A stretch of DNA of 64,000 nt. Source: Brachionus plicatilis. Lineage: Eukaryota; Rotifera; Eurotatoria; Ploima; Brachionidae. Each line of letters opens with the position of its first letter. Position 1 is the first letter of the stretch. The position numbers and the translations under genes were made by a program. This document shows positions 1 through 11,495 of this stretch, piece after piece. The notes below the pieces were generated by a model. It did not search any database. It was not told the DNA's origin and worked only from the letters and a program-made list of their open reading frames with translations. Location of the stretch: the NCBI GenBank assembly GCA_010279815.1, contig QEOQ01000515.1:24758-88757 (forward strand). The letters are read 5' to 3'.

Positions 1-928
1 TTAATTTTTAAAAAAAATTCTACTCTGCCCAAAATTTAATAACTTATTTATAAATATCAATTGTAAATTTAATTTAATTTAATTTAATATAATGGCTAAT
101 TTTAGATAAACTAAATTTTTTTTTTCAAAATTCATTTATTATTCAAGAGTAATCACATTGAAATTTTGCACAAAATCAATTAAAAAATATTAAATTAAAA
201 AAATTTTATTCGTGTTTCCCTTTAACAAAATATAAATAAATTCTTATTATAGTCATTTTCAACTTTAACTTAAGTCTGTATTTTATTCAAAAGAGGTTTT
301 AGCCCAAATTCTAGGAACAGCCAAGATAGAAAATGCTTTTAACAAGTAAAACTAAATTATTCAATAATTTTTAATGTTGTAGACGATGTAGGAATCACAA
401 TGAAACTGACTTCATACTTCAATCATTTGATAATTTCTTCGAGGAACTTTTAAACTAATTAAGATATTTCTAATAGAGCTTTTGATTTTTTTGTAATAAA
501 TAATTTCGATTGACAATTTGAGCATTTTTTTGCTTATTTTAAGTCTTAAAAATAATAATATTGGTTTTCTCAGTTGATTTTACTAAAATTTTTTTTAAAT
601 ATGCTCAAAAATGCAAAAAAAAAAATGCTTAAATTTTGCTTTTTAAAAAATATTTTACTAAAAAATTTTAAGTGAAATCATTTTAAGAAATCAAGATTTT
701 TCTTTTGGCCACCCAAAAGCAAATGATCAAGATTATTCTTTTGCAAAATATTTAAAAAATATATTTATTTCGAGATTAATCATCAGTCTTGTATAAACAT
801 ATAAAAAATATTTCAACTTTTCACTCTTTCAACGAAAAATATTTTGAATTGGACGTAACTTATTAGTTAACTTATTTCTTACTCTAAACTAAACTATTTG
901 CGAATGACAAAAGATAATAAATTTTAAG
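1..928. other. AT-rich non-coding stretch
   Basis: I see no coding sequence here. The stretch is dominated by A and T homopolymer runs with stops in all frames. No terminal repeats or RNA genes could be picked out by eye. Confidence 0.6.
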
Positions 929-1195
929 TGTTGCCACTTTTGAAGAGGGTTCTCAATTGGACTGGGCTTTTGTTAGACTTTCGCCAATTAATAGTGATGA
1001 TCAACAAGTTCAACTAAAAGCGAAAGTACTTGATACATGGTTCAGTGATCATTCGGCTATTGTTTCAACAATTGTCTTTTAATTTTAATTAAATTTTACT
1101 ATTTTTATTATTTTTTTAGTTTCAAATAAAGTTTTAACATAATTAAATGTTTTTTCATTTAAAATTTCTTTCGAAATTAGAACCTAGATTTTCTA
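929..1195 (+). mobile_element. 3' fragment of a Helentron-like endonuclease plus tail
   Basis: The sequence up to 1081 encodes a C-terminal endonuclease piece (GSQLDWAFVRLSPI ... DTWFSDHSAIVSTI) that closely parallels the end of the longer copy finishing at 2811. Similarity continues past the stop: a short hairpin (AATTTC/GAAATT) is followed by CCTAGATTTTCTA at about 1174, and the same arrangement follows the other copy at about 2902. This is therefore a 5'-truncated second copy of the same element family. The DHS motif is the catalytic His region of the exonuclease-endonuclease-phosphatase fold. Confidence 0.7.
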
Positions 1196-1700
1196 GAAAT
1201 TGAAAAAGATGAACATTTTTGTAATGTTTTTTAAGTCAGATAGGGTGCTTTTAAAAATACGATTAGCACCGTTTTAATCAATTTTTGTGAAATCAACATG
1301 GTCAAAATAGTTGGTTTGTAAAGTTTCATTGGACCATGAAAAATTTTACAAACAAGGGCTCGCCTCTAGGTCAATTGAAAAAAGTCGATCAACTGAATTT
1401 TTAACACTTTTTTTGAACTCGTCATGGTCAATTTAGTTAGTATAATTGGTTATTTTTGTTTAAAAAGAAAATTTCAAACTAGGGTTAACAGCTAGGGTTA
1501 TTTGGAAAAGTCGACCTACAAACTTCTAATGGCTTTTTTTGAACTCTACGTGGTCAAATTAGTTAATTTACAAAGTTTAAGACGTTTACAAAGACTTTGA
1601 AAAATCTGGACAGACACACAGACAGACAGACGACAGACACGACCATCGTAATACCTAGATTTTGTTAGATAAATCTACGAAAATCTAGGCAACCCCATTG
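1196..1700. repeat. ~125-bp imperfect tandem repeats ending in a hairpin
   Basis: Three related units appear at about 1291, 1415 and 1541, each built round ATGGTCAAAATAGTT-like words followed in two cases by TTTACAAAGTTT. A (GACA)n-rich stretch follows at 1610-1640. The block closes with a 10-bp stem, CCTAGATTTT (1654-1663) pairing with AAAATCTAGG (1680-1689). The stem word CCTAGATTTT is also found after both endonuclease copies, which ties this block to the same Helitron-like family. It is probably a non-autonomous or terminal part of the element; that is inference. Confidence 0.5.
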
Positions 1701-1715
1701 AACATGCAAAACGAA

Positions 1716-2811
1716 AACAATATCACATTGATAGACTTCAATTTCCAATGGTTGAATGTGAATCGAGTCACAAGGATAAACTTACTTGTGTGTGTGTGTC
1801 AATATTGGTGGATCTTTGAAAAGATCATTGCTCTATGTAGCTTTGAGTAGAGCAACAAATTTAAATGGTCTGTATTTGTTTGGTGCCAAGTCAATTGTTT
1901 CCGAAAACATTAGAAAAATGACTCAAGAACAAAAGCAAGATGAAATAGAAAAGCGCGAGACAACTGATAATGTGAGAAAAGAAATGAAACGTTTGAGAGA
2001 AGAGTCGGTGCTTAAAAATTCATATGAGTCTTTGGATTTGATTGAGACAAATAGGATTCATAAGCCAAGTCGACAAAGTGAAGACAAGTTCTTTTGTTAG
2101 TTTCAAAATATACAGCATTTTAATCCAAAGAGAGATATATTAAGAAAAGATTTCTCTTACTTGTCAATTGATGTTATTTTGTTGGCAGAAGGACACAATT
2201 TAATAAAATACAAGTATCAAGCAGAACATTTGTTTGATCACTTTGAACTGATTCATCTTTCGGCGCCAATTTCGCGTCAAACATCGACTGGTCAACTTTG
2301 TTTTGTAAACAAACGGTTGAGAGACAATTTTAAATTTGTGGCAGATAATTGTGACATGCAAGCTAATCACACTTATATAGATGTCAAAGACTTGGTTGAG
2401 TTGTCACTATTTCAATTGAAAAGTAGTAGTCCTACCAGTAGAAAAACAATTTTCATTCTTTCGTTGTACAAGCATCCTAGTTTGGCTTTTGGTGACTTTT
2501 TGAAAAGACTCAAAGATTTTTTGAATAAGTATGGAAATGTTCTGCAGACAAGTACTCTTTTGATTTTGGGTGATTTTAATGTCGACTTTAACAAAGAGAA
2601 AGAAAAGTCTAAATTGGATAAATTAATTGATTTGGGTCTAAATCCACTTTTTAAAAATATAGCCACATCTGAAAAGGGTTCACAGTTGGACTGGGCTTTT
2701 GTGAGACTTTCGCCCATTAAAAGTGATGATGAACAAGATCTAATAAAGTCAAAAGTTCTGGATACATGGTTCATCGATCATTCAGCAATTGTTTCAACAA
2801 TTAGATTTTAA
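1716..2811 (+). pseudogene. Helitron-like PIF1 helicase C-terminus fused to endonuclease, broken
   Basis: This is the end of a transposon protein. The first part has the PIF1 helicase C-terminal signature SLLYVALSRATNLNGLYLFG (about 1825-1885). Just upstream, a (GT)n run near 1786-1798 puts the preceding helicase residues (RLQFPMVECESS) in another frame. The downstream part is an exonuclease-endonuclease-phosphatase domain with LILGDFNVDF and DHSAI motifs. The two parts lie in one reading frame separated by a single TAG at 2098-2100, so they were probably one polypeptide. Helicase followed by endonuclease is the known layout of Helentron (Helitron2) elements; the Rep domain is missing. The closing TAA is followed by a hairpin and CCTAGATTTTCTA. 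Confidence 0.7.
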
Positions 2812-3169
2812 TTTTTATAGACTTTTATTTTTTTTTAAATTAACAATAAATAATTACATAAAAACAACTATTTTTGAAATTTAATTTCTAGCGAAATTAG
2901 GGCCTAGATTTTCTAAAATAGTAAAAGCAATTTATTTTTACAATGAAACAATTAAATGGGGCTAGGGTTACCTAACCCCTTATCAAAAATTTTTTATAAG
3001 AACTAAAAACATCCGGATTTCATCTGTTGAAATCGAGCGCAAACTATTTTGTTTGTTAAAAAAATTCTTTTTTGAGTTCTTAAGATGAGATCAGTTAAAT
3101 TATTTAAAAAATTTAACGAAAATTGATATAAAATATAAAACAAATAAATTATAATTTTAATAAAAAAAA

Positions 3170-3640
3170 ATGGAATATACCACTTTATTTAATTGTTTCA
3201 ATGATAATGAAATGATGAATAATGAATTTGATCAATTACTAAATGTAATTGATCAAAATCCAGAATCATTTTATAATAATAATAATGAAAATCAACAATT
3301 AAATCAAAAAATAAAACAATTAGAACACCAAAACGAAATTCTTTCAACGAGAATCGAAAATTTGGAAGAAAATGATAGAAAAAAACTGGACAAAAATCAT
3401 CCAATTATCAATTATGGAGCGAACACGAAATGGTTTTGCTTTTTAAACTGGCAGAAATGTACACCATAAAGTCGAAGAGCGGAAAAAGAGGAAGCGTCGA
3501 ATGGAAAAAACTCCTCAGCGAACATGGTGATAGATTTTCCGAGCAACATCGCTGAACAAAAAAATTATGCGATCAATATTCGAAACAAAAAAATAAACTT
3601 GAAGATAGTAATTTTGTTGAAAAAATAAAAAATTTTCACT
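3170..3640 (+). pseudogene. Myb/SANT-like DNA-binding gene with coiled coil, frameshifted
   Basis: From the ATG at 3170 an Asn/Glu-rich segment with a short coiled coil (LNQKIKQLEHQNEIL) runs to about 3405. The frame that continues sensibly is then a different one. It gives LWSEHEMVLLFKLAEMY and, after a basic stretch, VEWKKLLSEHGDRF, ending in a TGA at about 3550, with LCDQYSKQKNKL after it. The Trp spacing and W..LL..HG..F pattern resemble Myb/SANT-type domains of transposon-associated proteins. I infer one frameshift and one stop. The second half of the domain lies inside one arm of a perfect inverted repeat (see 3449-3777). The family call rests on motif memory only. Confidence 0.45.
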
Positions 3641-3777
3641 TTTGTAAATATTTTAAATTTTTTTTGTTTTATTTCTTATTGTTGTTGTAAAACTATCACC
3701 ATGTTCGCTGAGGAGTTTTTTCCATTCGACGCTTCCTCTTTTTCCGCTCTTCGACTTTATGGTGTACATTTCTGCCA
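3449..3777. repeat. 85-bp perfect inverted repeat, 159-bp spacer
   Basis: Bases 3449-3533 are the exact reverse complement of 3693-3777; I compared the two arms base by base and found no mismatch. The spacer 3534-3692 is AT-rich. The left arm is part of the Myb-like coding region. RNA from either strand would form an 85-bp uninterrupted duplex. Confidence 0.95.
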
Positions 3778-4378
3778 ATTATTTATTGAATGAAGCCCTT
3801 CCCAATCAGGAAGTAGAGCATATTTAGTATAGAAAGTATCTTTGTATTTAGCCGTCTATTTCTCATTGTAGGATCCAACAAAGCATAATATTGTGGCAAA
3901 TTTTGAATATATAATTATTTTTTATCTAACAATTGATTTAATTAACTTTGGTCAAGAATAGTTTTTTCAGTGAGATTGTTTAATTCAGTCAAAAAGTGAA
4001 AAAAATTGAATTTTTTTAACCAGAAATCATTATATATTTCTTTTTAATTGTCTACCTTATTTTAATAATTATATTCTGACGAATTATTTTTAGATCAGTA
4101 GTAATTATTTTCTGATTACAGTTTTAGAGAAAAAAATAAGTACATAAGTTTAACAATTTATTTGTGAAAAGTCGTTTACTATTTAGTTAAAAAATATGGT
4201 CCAATTAATAAATAACACTTTTAGAATAAAAAAATATTATTATTCAATAAGAAAGCTTTATATAAATTTTAAAATTTACAATTTAAAAATAAAAGTTAAA
4301 AATTAAATCGCCATGGTTTTAAAAATAAATTTTCTATCAATCTTTCAACAATGATTATTCTTCCTTTGTTGATCTAGA
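3778..4378. other. AT-rich non-coding stretch
   Basis: Nothing recognisable. Long T-rich runs are present and no open frame has convincing codon use. Confidence 0.55.
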
Positions 4379-4774
4379 ATGATGACAAAAGTGTTTTTTT
4401 TATATCTGACAATTATTATACAAAATTCACAATCAATTGATGTCAATACATTTGCCTCTCACACTCCAAAAGACACAGACCGCATCCACAAATTATCCAT
4501 TACCAACTTAAAATACTCACCATTGCCGGATTTATTCCCTCTCTACTTCCTGCTTCAATTCAGCGCCTTCAACGGCACATACTCCATTCTTTTCTCTCAT
4601 GTATCCAACCCCGCGCCCCACTTTACCCAATACCAAAGCTTTTCACGCACATACAAAAGCGTTGTGGCAAACGTTACCAAGGCTGACGGCACCCAATCCA
4701 CCATCTCTGTGTACAATGCCGACTGTACTCTCATCCTCAACGGCCGGACCTCTCAGCACCAATTCACCAGGTAA
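4379..4774 (+). CDS. secreted protein of unknown function, probable first exon
   Basis: An ATG is followed by a hydrophobic leader (MMTKVFFLYLTIIIQNSQS) that looks like a signal peptide. About 110 residues follow, with possible N-glycosylation sites (NGT, NVT). I do not recognise the family. From about 4440 the frame is strongly supported by composition: many codons end in C and the DNA is much richer in G+C than its flanks. The reading frame ends in TAA, but those bases overlap a good donor (CCAG|GTAATC at 4771-4776), so this may be exon 1 of a longer gene whose other exons I could not find. It could also be a leftover exon. Confidence 0.45.
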   Translation: MMTKVFFLYLTIIIQNSQSIDVNTFASHTPKDTDRIHKLSITNLKYSPLPDLFPLYFLLQFSAFNGTYSILFSHVSNPAPHFTQYQSFSRTYKSVVANVTKADGTQSTISVYNADCTLILNGRTSQHQFTR

Positions 4775-5639
4775 TCGAGCCTAACCTGGTCAACTATTCA
4801 ACAAAAGTAAAAATTTATGCAAATAAAATAAAAGTCAAATTTTTATTTAAGGCTAATTGTTAATTTTAAGATTTTATTAATTTTGATCGTAAATATAAAA
4901 TTTCCGTTTAGATTGTAAATAACTATCAATATGCTTTATTTATTTTATTTTTTTAAATAATAAAATATTCAAATCAATATTTAATCAGTTTATCTCTCTA
5001 TCTATAAAGTTAACTATTTTTTTGATAACAGTTGAAAAAATTTATTTTTTATTTAAAATTTTTTTTTTGAATTTAAATTTAAATCTAATTGGAAAAATTT
5101 TAATCCTTGTTTTCCTAAAATTAATTAGTAAATTTGTGAAAAATATCATAAAATTAAAAAAAAATCCTGATCTAAAATTAACCTTTAATTTAATTTAACA
5201 TTCTTTAATCATAGACTTTACAAGTTTCAGTAAATTAATTTATTTCACTGTGTCAAAAGATATGTTAAAGAGTAAAGACTTCGAAGTAATTTTGTTTCTA
5301 AATCAATGATTTAAGTCGAGTCAAGCTAAATTTTAAAATATTGCATATAAAACCTCTTTTTTACAAAGACAAATAAATTCTTTTAAATTCGATTGATTTT
5401 AAAGATCGATTTCTATTAGAATTTTAAATTGATATGACTTTCATGAATTTATTTTTAAGGCTTCTTTTTGTTACATATTTTACAGGAGCAAATTTTTTTT
5501 ATTCATTTAAACTAAGGAGATTTTTTACATTGTTATTTTTTTTCTGTTTTTATTTCTTTTTGAAACGCCATTTTTTTCAATATTACATATTTTTAATTAA
5601 GAAATAGAAAAATGAGTATAATTTTTGTATTGGCTCGAT
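4775..5639. other. AT-rich non-coding stretch
   Basis: No coding signal. It separates two unusually GC-rich patches, the secreted exon and the OGDH-like fragment. Confidence 0.55.
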
Positions 5640-6131
5640 CCAGCAGGTGCCAGCCTCCGACATGAACAAGCTGCTCGACCTAACCCCAAGCCCTAAACCC
5701 CTAACCTAACCCTTGACAAGTTTCGCTTACAGACTTTGTAGACTAGAGTTGAGCTTCGATTTCGACATCGGAAGAACAGCAGGTTCAAGACCAACTCATT
5801 TGTTACCATGATCCGTTCGTACCAGATACGTGGCCACAAACTTGCCTAGCTGGACCCGCTCTGTCTCAACAGCTCCATTAATGTGACACAGGAAATTGTG
5901 CAGGACTTGAATTCGGAGTTTTACTCTTTTGCCGAACAAGTTGGCGCATACCACCTTTATCGGGGACGCCAAACAAAAACTCACACTCCGAGAAATCCCC
6001 AAGTGATTGGCAATGATTACGTCAAATCCATCGGCTTGGAATTCATGTTCATAGACAGCTATTAAAAGTGCAACTGGATCAGACAGAAGTTCGAGAAGAA
6101 CAGCTTTGTAGAGCTCACCGATGAGGAATAA
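5640..6131 (+). pseudogene. 2-oxoglutarate dehydrogenase E1 (OGDH-like) pseudogene fragment
   Basis: OGDH is the thiamine-dependent E1 subunit of the mitochondrial 2-oxoglutarate dehydrogenase complex. In one frame I read IRSYQIRGHKLA, stop, LDPL (about 5806-5860), the N-terminal signature of this family. Further on come IGLEFMFID, stop, KCNWIRQKFE and ELTDEE (about 6027-6131), which match the segment just before the catalytic domain. Between them a large part of the expected protein is missing. The stops are TAG (about 5848) and TAA (6063-6065). The block has a G+C content close to half, far above its surroundings, and begins next to a degenerate CCCTAA-type tract (about 5676-5715). It is a broken, rearranged copy. 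Confidence 0.6.
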
Positions 6132-7120
6132 AACCCACCCTCAATAGATAAATATATTTTTAATTCTTTTAATAAAATGAGTCTATTCTTAACTTATATT
6201 AAATTAAATTATCAAATATTAAATTTAAAGGGTTAGGTTAGGCGAAACGGTTTGTGGCCAGAAGGGTTATTAGGACAGACTAAGTAATGCGATAAAAAAT
6301 AAATTATTTTCCTTAATTAGTAACTCTTATTTCTTCATTTTCAATATGATTTCTTTTTTCTCTATATTTTAGTTCTCTTGAAGGAGTTTAATTTTATTCA
6401 AATATATAAATAAATAAAAATTTTTATATTAAATAATATAGTTTTTCAGGTTTACTATATGTTTTTGATCTAGTTAAAATAATTATGATAATTAACTTTA
6501 ATTTTTTATTTTTATGAATTAAATAGGAATTTATGAAGTTTTTTGCGCAAAAAAAATCTAATTATATTCAAAGTTGTTTAAAAGACAAAAGTTTAATATC
6601 AAATCAAAGACCGGACTTATATAAAATTTTTTATAATAATTACTTTTAAGCAGCTGTGTTGGGTTGTTCTATCAATGACAAAGTCAGTTAGTTTTTTTTG
6701 AAATTTTATAATTTTCGATCAACTCATTTAAAATATTAAAAATGTTAACTAAAAATTTAAATAAATAAATGACTGAATTTTAAAAGCTTCAAGTTAAAGC
6801 TTTTAATAAATTGTCATATAAAAACGCTGCTTTTCCACCAGCGATCTGCATGAATTAAAAAATTGAAAAAAAAATGGCGAAAACTCAGACTTTGACTTAA
6901 TAATGACCGGGGAGGTTAGGGTATAGAAATTTCCTGTGTACAATTGGTTTGATCACAGAAATATTTTTGTCATAGCACTCGGTTCTAGAGGTGAGAAAAA
7001 AAAAGCGATAAATCTGTGTGATTCCAGGCAAATTTACGAAATATTTGCATCACATCTTGTATTACTTGATCTCTTGCTTGCTTTTTTGGTGCCAAAATCT
7101 GATATTGGTGATATTTAGCA
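6132..7120. other. AT-rich non-coding stretch
   Basis: I see no gene. GGTTAGG-like words occur at about 6232 and 6915. The minus-strand bases just beyond 7120 belong to the Rep relic; a few more of its codons may extend here but are not convincing. Confidence 0.5.
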
Positions 7121-7972
7121 TTAATCAAGTTGACCTTCAGATAAGCAGCTTAATGGTGCAATGGGTTGGTTAAAATCAAATTGAGGCAAGCTTTCGACCA
7201 GTGAAGAAGGTTGAGTGATCTTTTTTACATAATCCATAAGAAAGACCGGTCTTTGTCCTGGACGCAAAGGAAGCTCATCTTCGGGAATACTCCAGTCAAA
7301 TTCTAGAAAGTCATTGATGTTGTTAACATGATATGCTTTATTGAAAATATATTAAAAAAAATCCTTAAAAAAAAATAAGAAAAAAAACATTTTTCAACGA
7401 AAACTTTGAAAATTCTCTCTTCGAGTCCAGTAAAAGATTTAGGTTCCTCATTAGAAATTGAGATCATAGGAACATTACAAGATTTTTTTTCAGCTGAAGC
7501 ATGTTTTTTATCACAAACAAAGCTTTCGCCTTCCAAAACAAGTTTTAACTGTTCCTCACTCCAATTTTTAAAAGTTGCCTCATCAAAAATTACATGAGAG
7601 TGACTAAATTCATCGAAACCTGACCATGCATATTTGTAGCTACAGCTGAAAGGTGTAAAAACATTGATGAATAAAATAATCTTTAAAAATATTTTGATTT
7701 TTAATAAATGAAAAATTCATAAAATTACGCATTAAAGCCTTAATAAAGCATGTTTTTCCACTATTTGGTTCCCCTTTTATTAGAAGTTTCTTCCTCTTAT
7801 TTTCATATGGTTTTGTTCGCCATTCATTGTACCAACATACAATTTGATCACGCCAGTCGTCAAATTTTTTTCTAATTATGAAAGTCCTCAACAATTCAAA
7901 GTCCTTACTAGGATTTCTCATTTCGTTTAATTTTGAAATCAGTTCAGTTTGTCCTGCTTTGATGGAAAGGAA
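7121..7972 (-). pseudogene. CRESS-DNA-virus-type Rep helicase relic
   Basis: The minus strand carries an endogenous replication-protein relic. The order from 7972 downward is: an open segment leading to a Walker A motif (GEPNSGKT, near 7755-7775), then a Walker B-like FDEATF (near 7580), then a motif C-like PMISISN (near 7460), then a separate Asp/Pro-rich C-terminal segment (about 7315-7124) ending in TAA. These are the superfamily 3 helicase motifs of circovirus-like Rep proteins. The reading frame breaks between Walker A and Walker B (near 7650), where an 83-bp GT-AG intron is possible but does not restore phase, and again near 7340-7420. The N-terminal HUH nickase domain is absent. Transposon-borne Rep is an alternative. 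Confidence 0.6.
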
Positions 7973-9019
7973 AAAAAATTAAAAAGAATTTTTTATTTTC
8001 TAATTTAAAAAAAAATTAATGAAGGATATTTTGAAAAGTCACTTAAAAAAAATTAAAATAAAATAAATGTGAATCTTGAATTCGGTTATTAATTGGAAGT
8101 AAATGAGCCTTGAAAATGATGAAATTTCTAGTAATTAGGCTAAAAATCTATTTCAAAGAAAGGAGATACTATTAAAAAGGACTTTCATAAAAGATTAGCA
8201 TGTTTGATCAAAAATCTAGCGATTTCCAGGACTAATTTATTCGGATTCAGTCAATTTTTTAAAGAGAATTTAATTTTCTTTAGAAACTAAGACCCAAAAA
8301 TTTCAAATTAAATTTGAGTTTTAATTTAAAAATTTTAAAATTCATAATCAAAATAATAATACTCATTAGCTACTGCAAAAAACAACAAGGCACAACCCAA
8401 ATAAAAAATAATTCATAATTGTCCAAAATAAATTTATTAATACAGTCCAGAACTACAATAAATTCTTCCTTTAAGTTTGGTGTTATATTTTGATTTTACT
8501 CATGTAATTTCTAAAGTAAAATTGTAAATTTAGCGAAAAATATTTTTAGTGTACATTTCATTTATTAAATAGTAATTTCAGCACAATTGGTATTAAAATG
8601 AAGAATAAAAAATTTATTTTAAATGGGAAAATTTAAGTTTAATGACGGTTATTTTTATATGATATTTCAAAGTAATTCTTTAGTCCAAAATACTTAAAAT
8701 TTGAAAATGAATTGCTTTATTTCAGCTCTGAATTTTTATATTAAAATATACATTCTTTGTAAAAAAGTAAATATTCAAAAAAAAAATTTAATATATGTAT
8801 TAGATTAGGTATTGGAAATATGATGATGGAAATTTTTCTTCCTTTAAAAAAATTATTCTTAATATAAATTTTATGTTCATAAAGGATCAATATTATTTAG
8901 TATCTAATTAGAAAAAAAAATTATGATATAATGTAGTGTTTGTTATTAAGATTTTTTCAAAAATAATTTAAATTTTTTAAATTCTGTGTTTTTAAATTTT
9001 TAAGTTCTGTTTTTTACAG
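7973..9019. other. AT-rich non-coding stretch
   Basis: No coding sequence, repeats or RNA genes recognised. A pyrimidine-rich stretch ending in ACAG at 9016-9019 may be a splice acceptor for the lectin-like gene that follows. Confidence 0.5.
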
Positions 9020-11495
9020 TAATTTTTGCAATTTTCTCGGCAAGAAAGCGTTCTTTCCACTCGTGATTCAATAAATCTACTCCTTCCATGTGAAACCCAG
9101 CTTGATTTTAAAATTGAACTTTTGCCATGTCTGGTTGAAGCGTGGAATAGGAAAACAGTAGGATATGAAAACATTCCTGGCATAAGTGACAGATGCTTTT
9201 TGGCCAAAGCGGTACCAACCGGAGTCGACAAACTAGCTGCAGACTACGAGTGTCAAATAAATGGAGCTTATTTGATTATTTTCGAGAATGAACAGAAATT
9301 AAATGCTGTCGTTGAATAGTTAGATACCAAACAACTTGGTCAAAATAAATACTGGACATCATCAGCCCTGTTCAGAAATGGAACTCAAAATGAAAGCAAT
9401 TGGTCATGGGTATGGGCCTCGAAGCTCTCAAACAAAATTTACCCAATTGAGTATGAAAATTGGGGCGCGTTCCAAGAAAAAAATTTCAATGGTGATTCAC
9501 TCTATTTAGATAAACAAGACAACAGATTTTATGTGATGTTAAGTCGCAGTAATTTGACTGGATTTATATTTGAATCAAAAATAAATGGTCTCACACACCT
9601 GAACATAAATATCAATGAGCTTGGTCAACACCAGTCATTTACAAATATTGGAGGTAAAGCACTCACAATTCAATACTCGGTTGATATAACTACAAATGAG
9701 ACCAGTAGTGTTAAAAATGAAGTTCGCAGTCCAATCTCAAGTTTAATAAAAGATATAGTCAGAGATACATGTTTCAAACAAGTTTCTATTGATAGTATAG
9801 ATGGCAGGATATATTCATTTGACAATGCATTTTCAAAAGATATTTGTGGAGATATAAATCTGACTCATACGGATTTTATAAAAAAAGCTATATTCGATTC
9901 GTGGTTAACAGCTAGACCAGGTATTAAAATTTAATTTTTTAAAAATATTGAAATTTGAGAATATTCATTTTTAAGAATTTTCATGGTGTAGTGTCCAACG
10001 AAATTGTCTAAAAATTGAAATCTTAAATACTTAACAAGTTTTTTTCAATAATTGGTAAGAAATATTTTAAAATTGATTTTTTTTAATGTGGATACTAATT
10101 TATTAAAATTATTGTTATATTTAAAAAAATTAAAAAATTCTTTAATTTGAAAATTTTCTTTTTGATCATCTTTGTTGCTGACATGATTTCACGCATTTGC
10201 ATGTATAGAAAATCGCTCAAAAATGCATTTGATTTAGATGGGTGTTTGTCTAAAATCTTAAAGTTTTACTAGTCTTGTTTAGATTTTTATTAAGTTCACG
10301 AAAGAAATGTTAAGAAGTTGAGTATTCGAATTTTTAAACATAAAAATTAATTTAATTAGTAAAAATTGATAATTTGAGAGCTGTAGAAACCAACTTTTTC
10401 ATCAAATTATTTTTTGAAAAAAATTAACAAAATTTTTGACACAATACTACAATTATAGAATAACTAAATATTTCCTTGTTAGCTAAATAATTTTTAATAT
10501 AATTAAAAGATAGAGTTTTAATAAAAAGCGTTTATAAATTAAGAATTTTTTTATTTTTACTTTTATAACAAACAACATAAATAATTTAATTATTTTAACA
10601 AAATTAAATTGTTAAAATATTAAAATTTCTCAAAAGATTTTTTTTTTAAATTAATTAATTTTCTCTTAAAGAAACAGAATTACTCGTTTGGATCATTCTG
10701 TTTTTGTAAATGATGTTTTTAATCAGTCCAAATGATGCGAGTGCAACTCCAACTAGTGAAATAATGCGTCTAAATATTGAAAAAGTTAAAAAAAAAATTT
10801 TTACTCAAGTAATTTATTGTGTGGAATATTGGAAAGATCAGGAGTTAACCAATCTTTTGTTGACACGCCAGGTATTAAATCTCAATATTTTTCGATTGTT
10901 CTCAAAAATTTTGCTTATCAACTTCAATATTCACTCGATCACAAATTGAGACTGTAAATAGAAATGCCATCTATTTGACATCTGGTATTGATCCGTCACT
11001 ATTCCCAATCCAAAGTGAACTTCTTGACAATTATAGTGATGTCTTAGTTTTGTCTCAGTTTTACTCTAACATCCCCATTAACAGGTTTAACGTAAATCCA
11101 TCTCAAGTTGTTTTTCCAACCAGCCTTCTCATGTTCAAGTTAACCATAAATGGAACAAATTTGTCGCCAGCTGTACAAGCACTCTTGGATGAGAATCAAT
11201 TTTATTTCGCTATTCAGCAGCAAATATACGCCAATAGTCAATTGAGTTCTCTGTCGTTGACTTCATTTTTGTTGAATGAAAATCAGCGATATTTAATTCC
11301 AGGCGATAACTTTTGGCGCGTTACTTTTTCAACCCAAGTTATTGAAGAAGATATTAGATCGATTGAAAATGCTCTTAAAAATTTCATTACAACTTTTAAA
11401 ATTGAGTTCAAACACTGCACCAACTATTGGAACGACAGTATCTCTTCCTTTACTGTACGACACATCTTCACTAACCATTTAATTGAAAATAGAGC
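9020..11495 (+). pseudogene. C-type lectin-like extracellular protein, disrupted
   Basis: The first exon (to 9920) encodes a C-type lectin-like domain: CFLAKAVPTG, then CQINGAYLIIFENEQ, KYWTSSALF, WSWVWASKLS and finally GFIFESK, where the family normally has GFICE, so the last domain Cys is Phe here. A TAG at 9317-9319 interrupts an otherwise continuous frame. The exons fit in phase: donor at 9921, exon 10672-10871, 79-bp intron 10872-10950, exon 10951-11495 ending at a GTAAGT donor. A second in-frame stop (TAA) lies at 10707-10709. The rest of the protein is unrecognised. The next exon is not visible and a LINE fragment lies about 200 bp downstream. No signal-peptide exon was found upstream. 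Confidence 0.6.
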
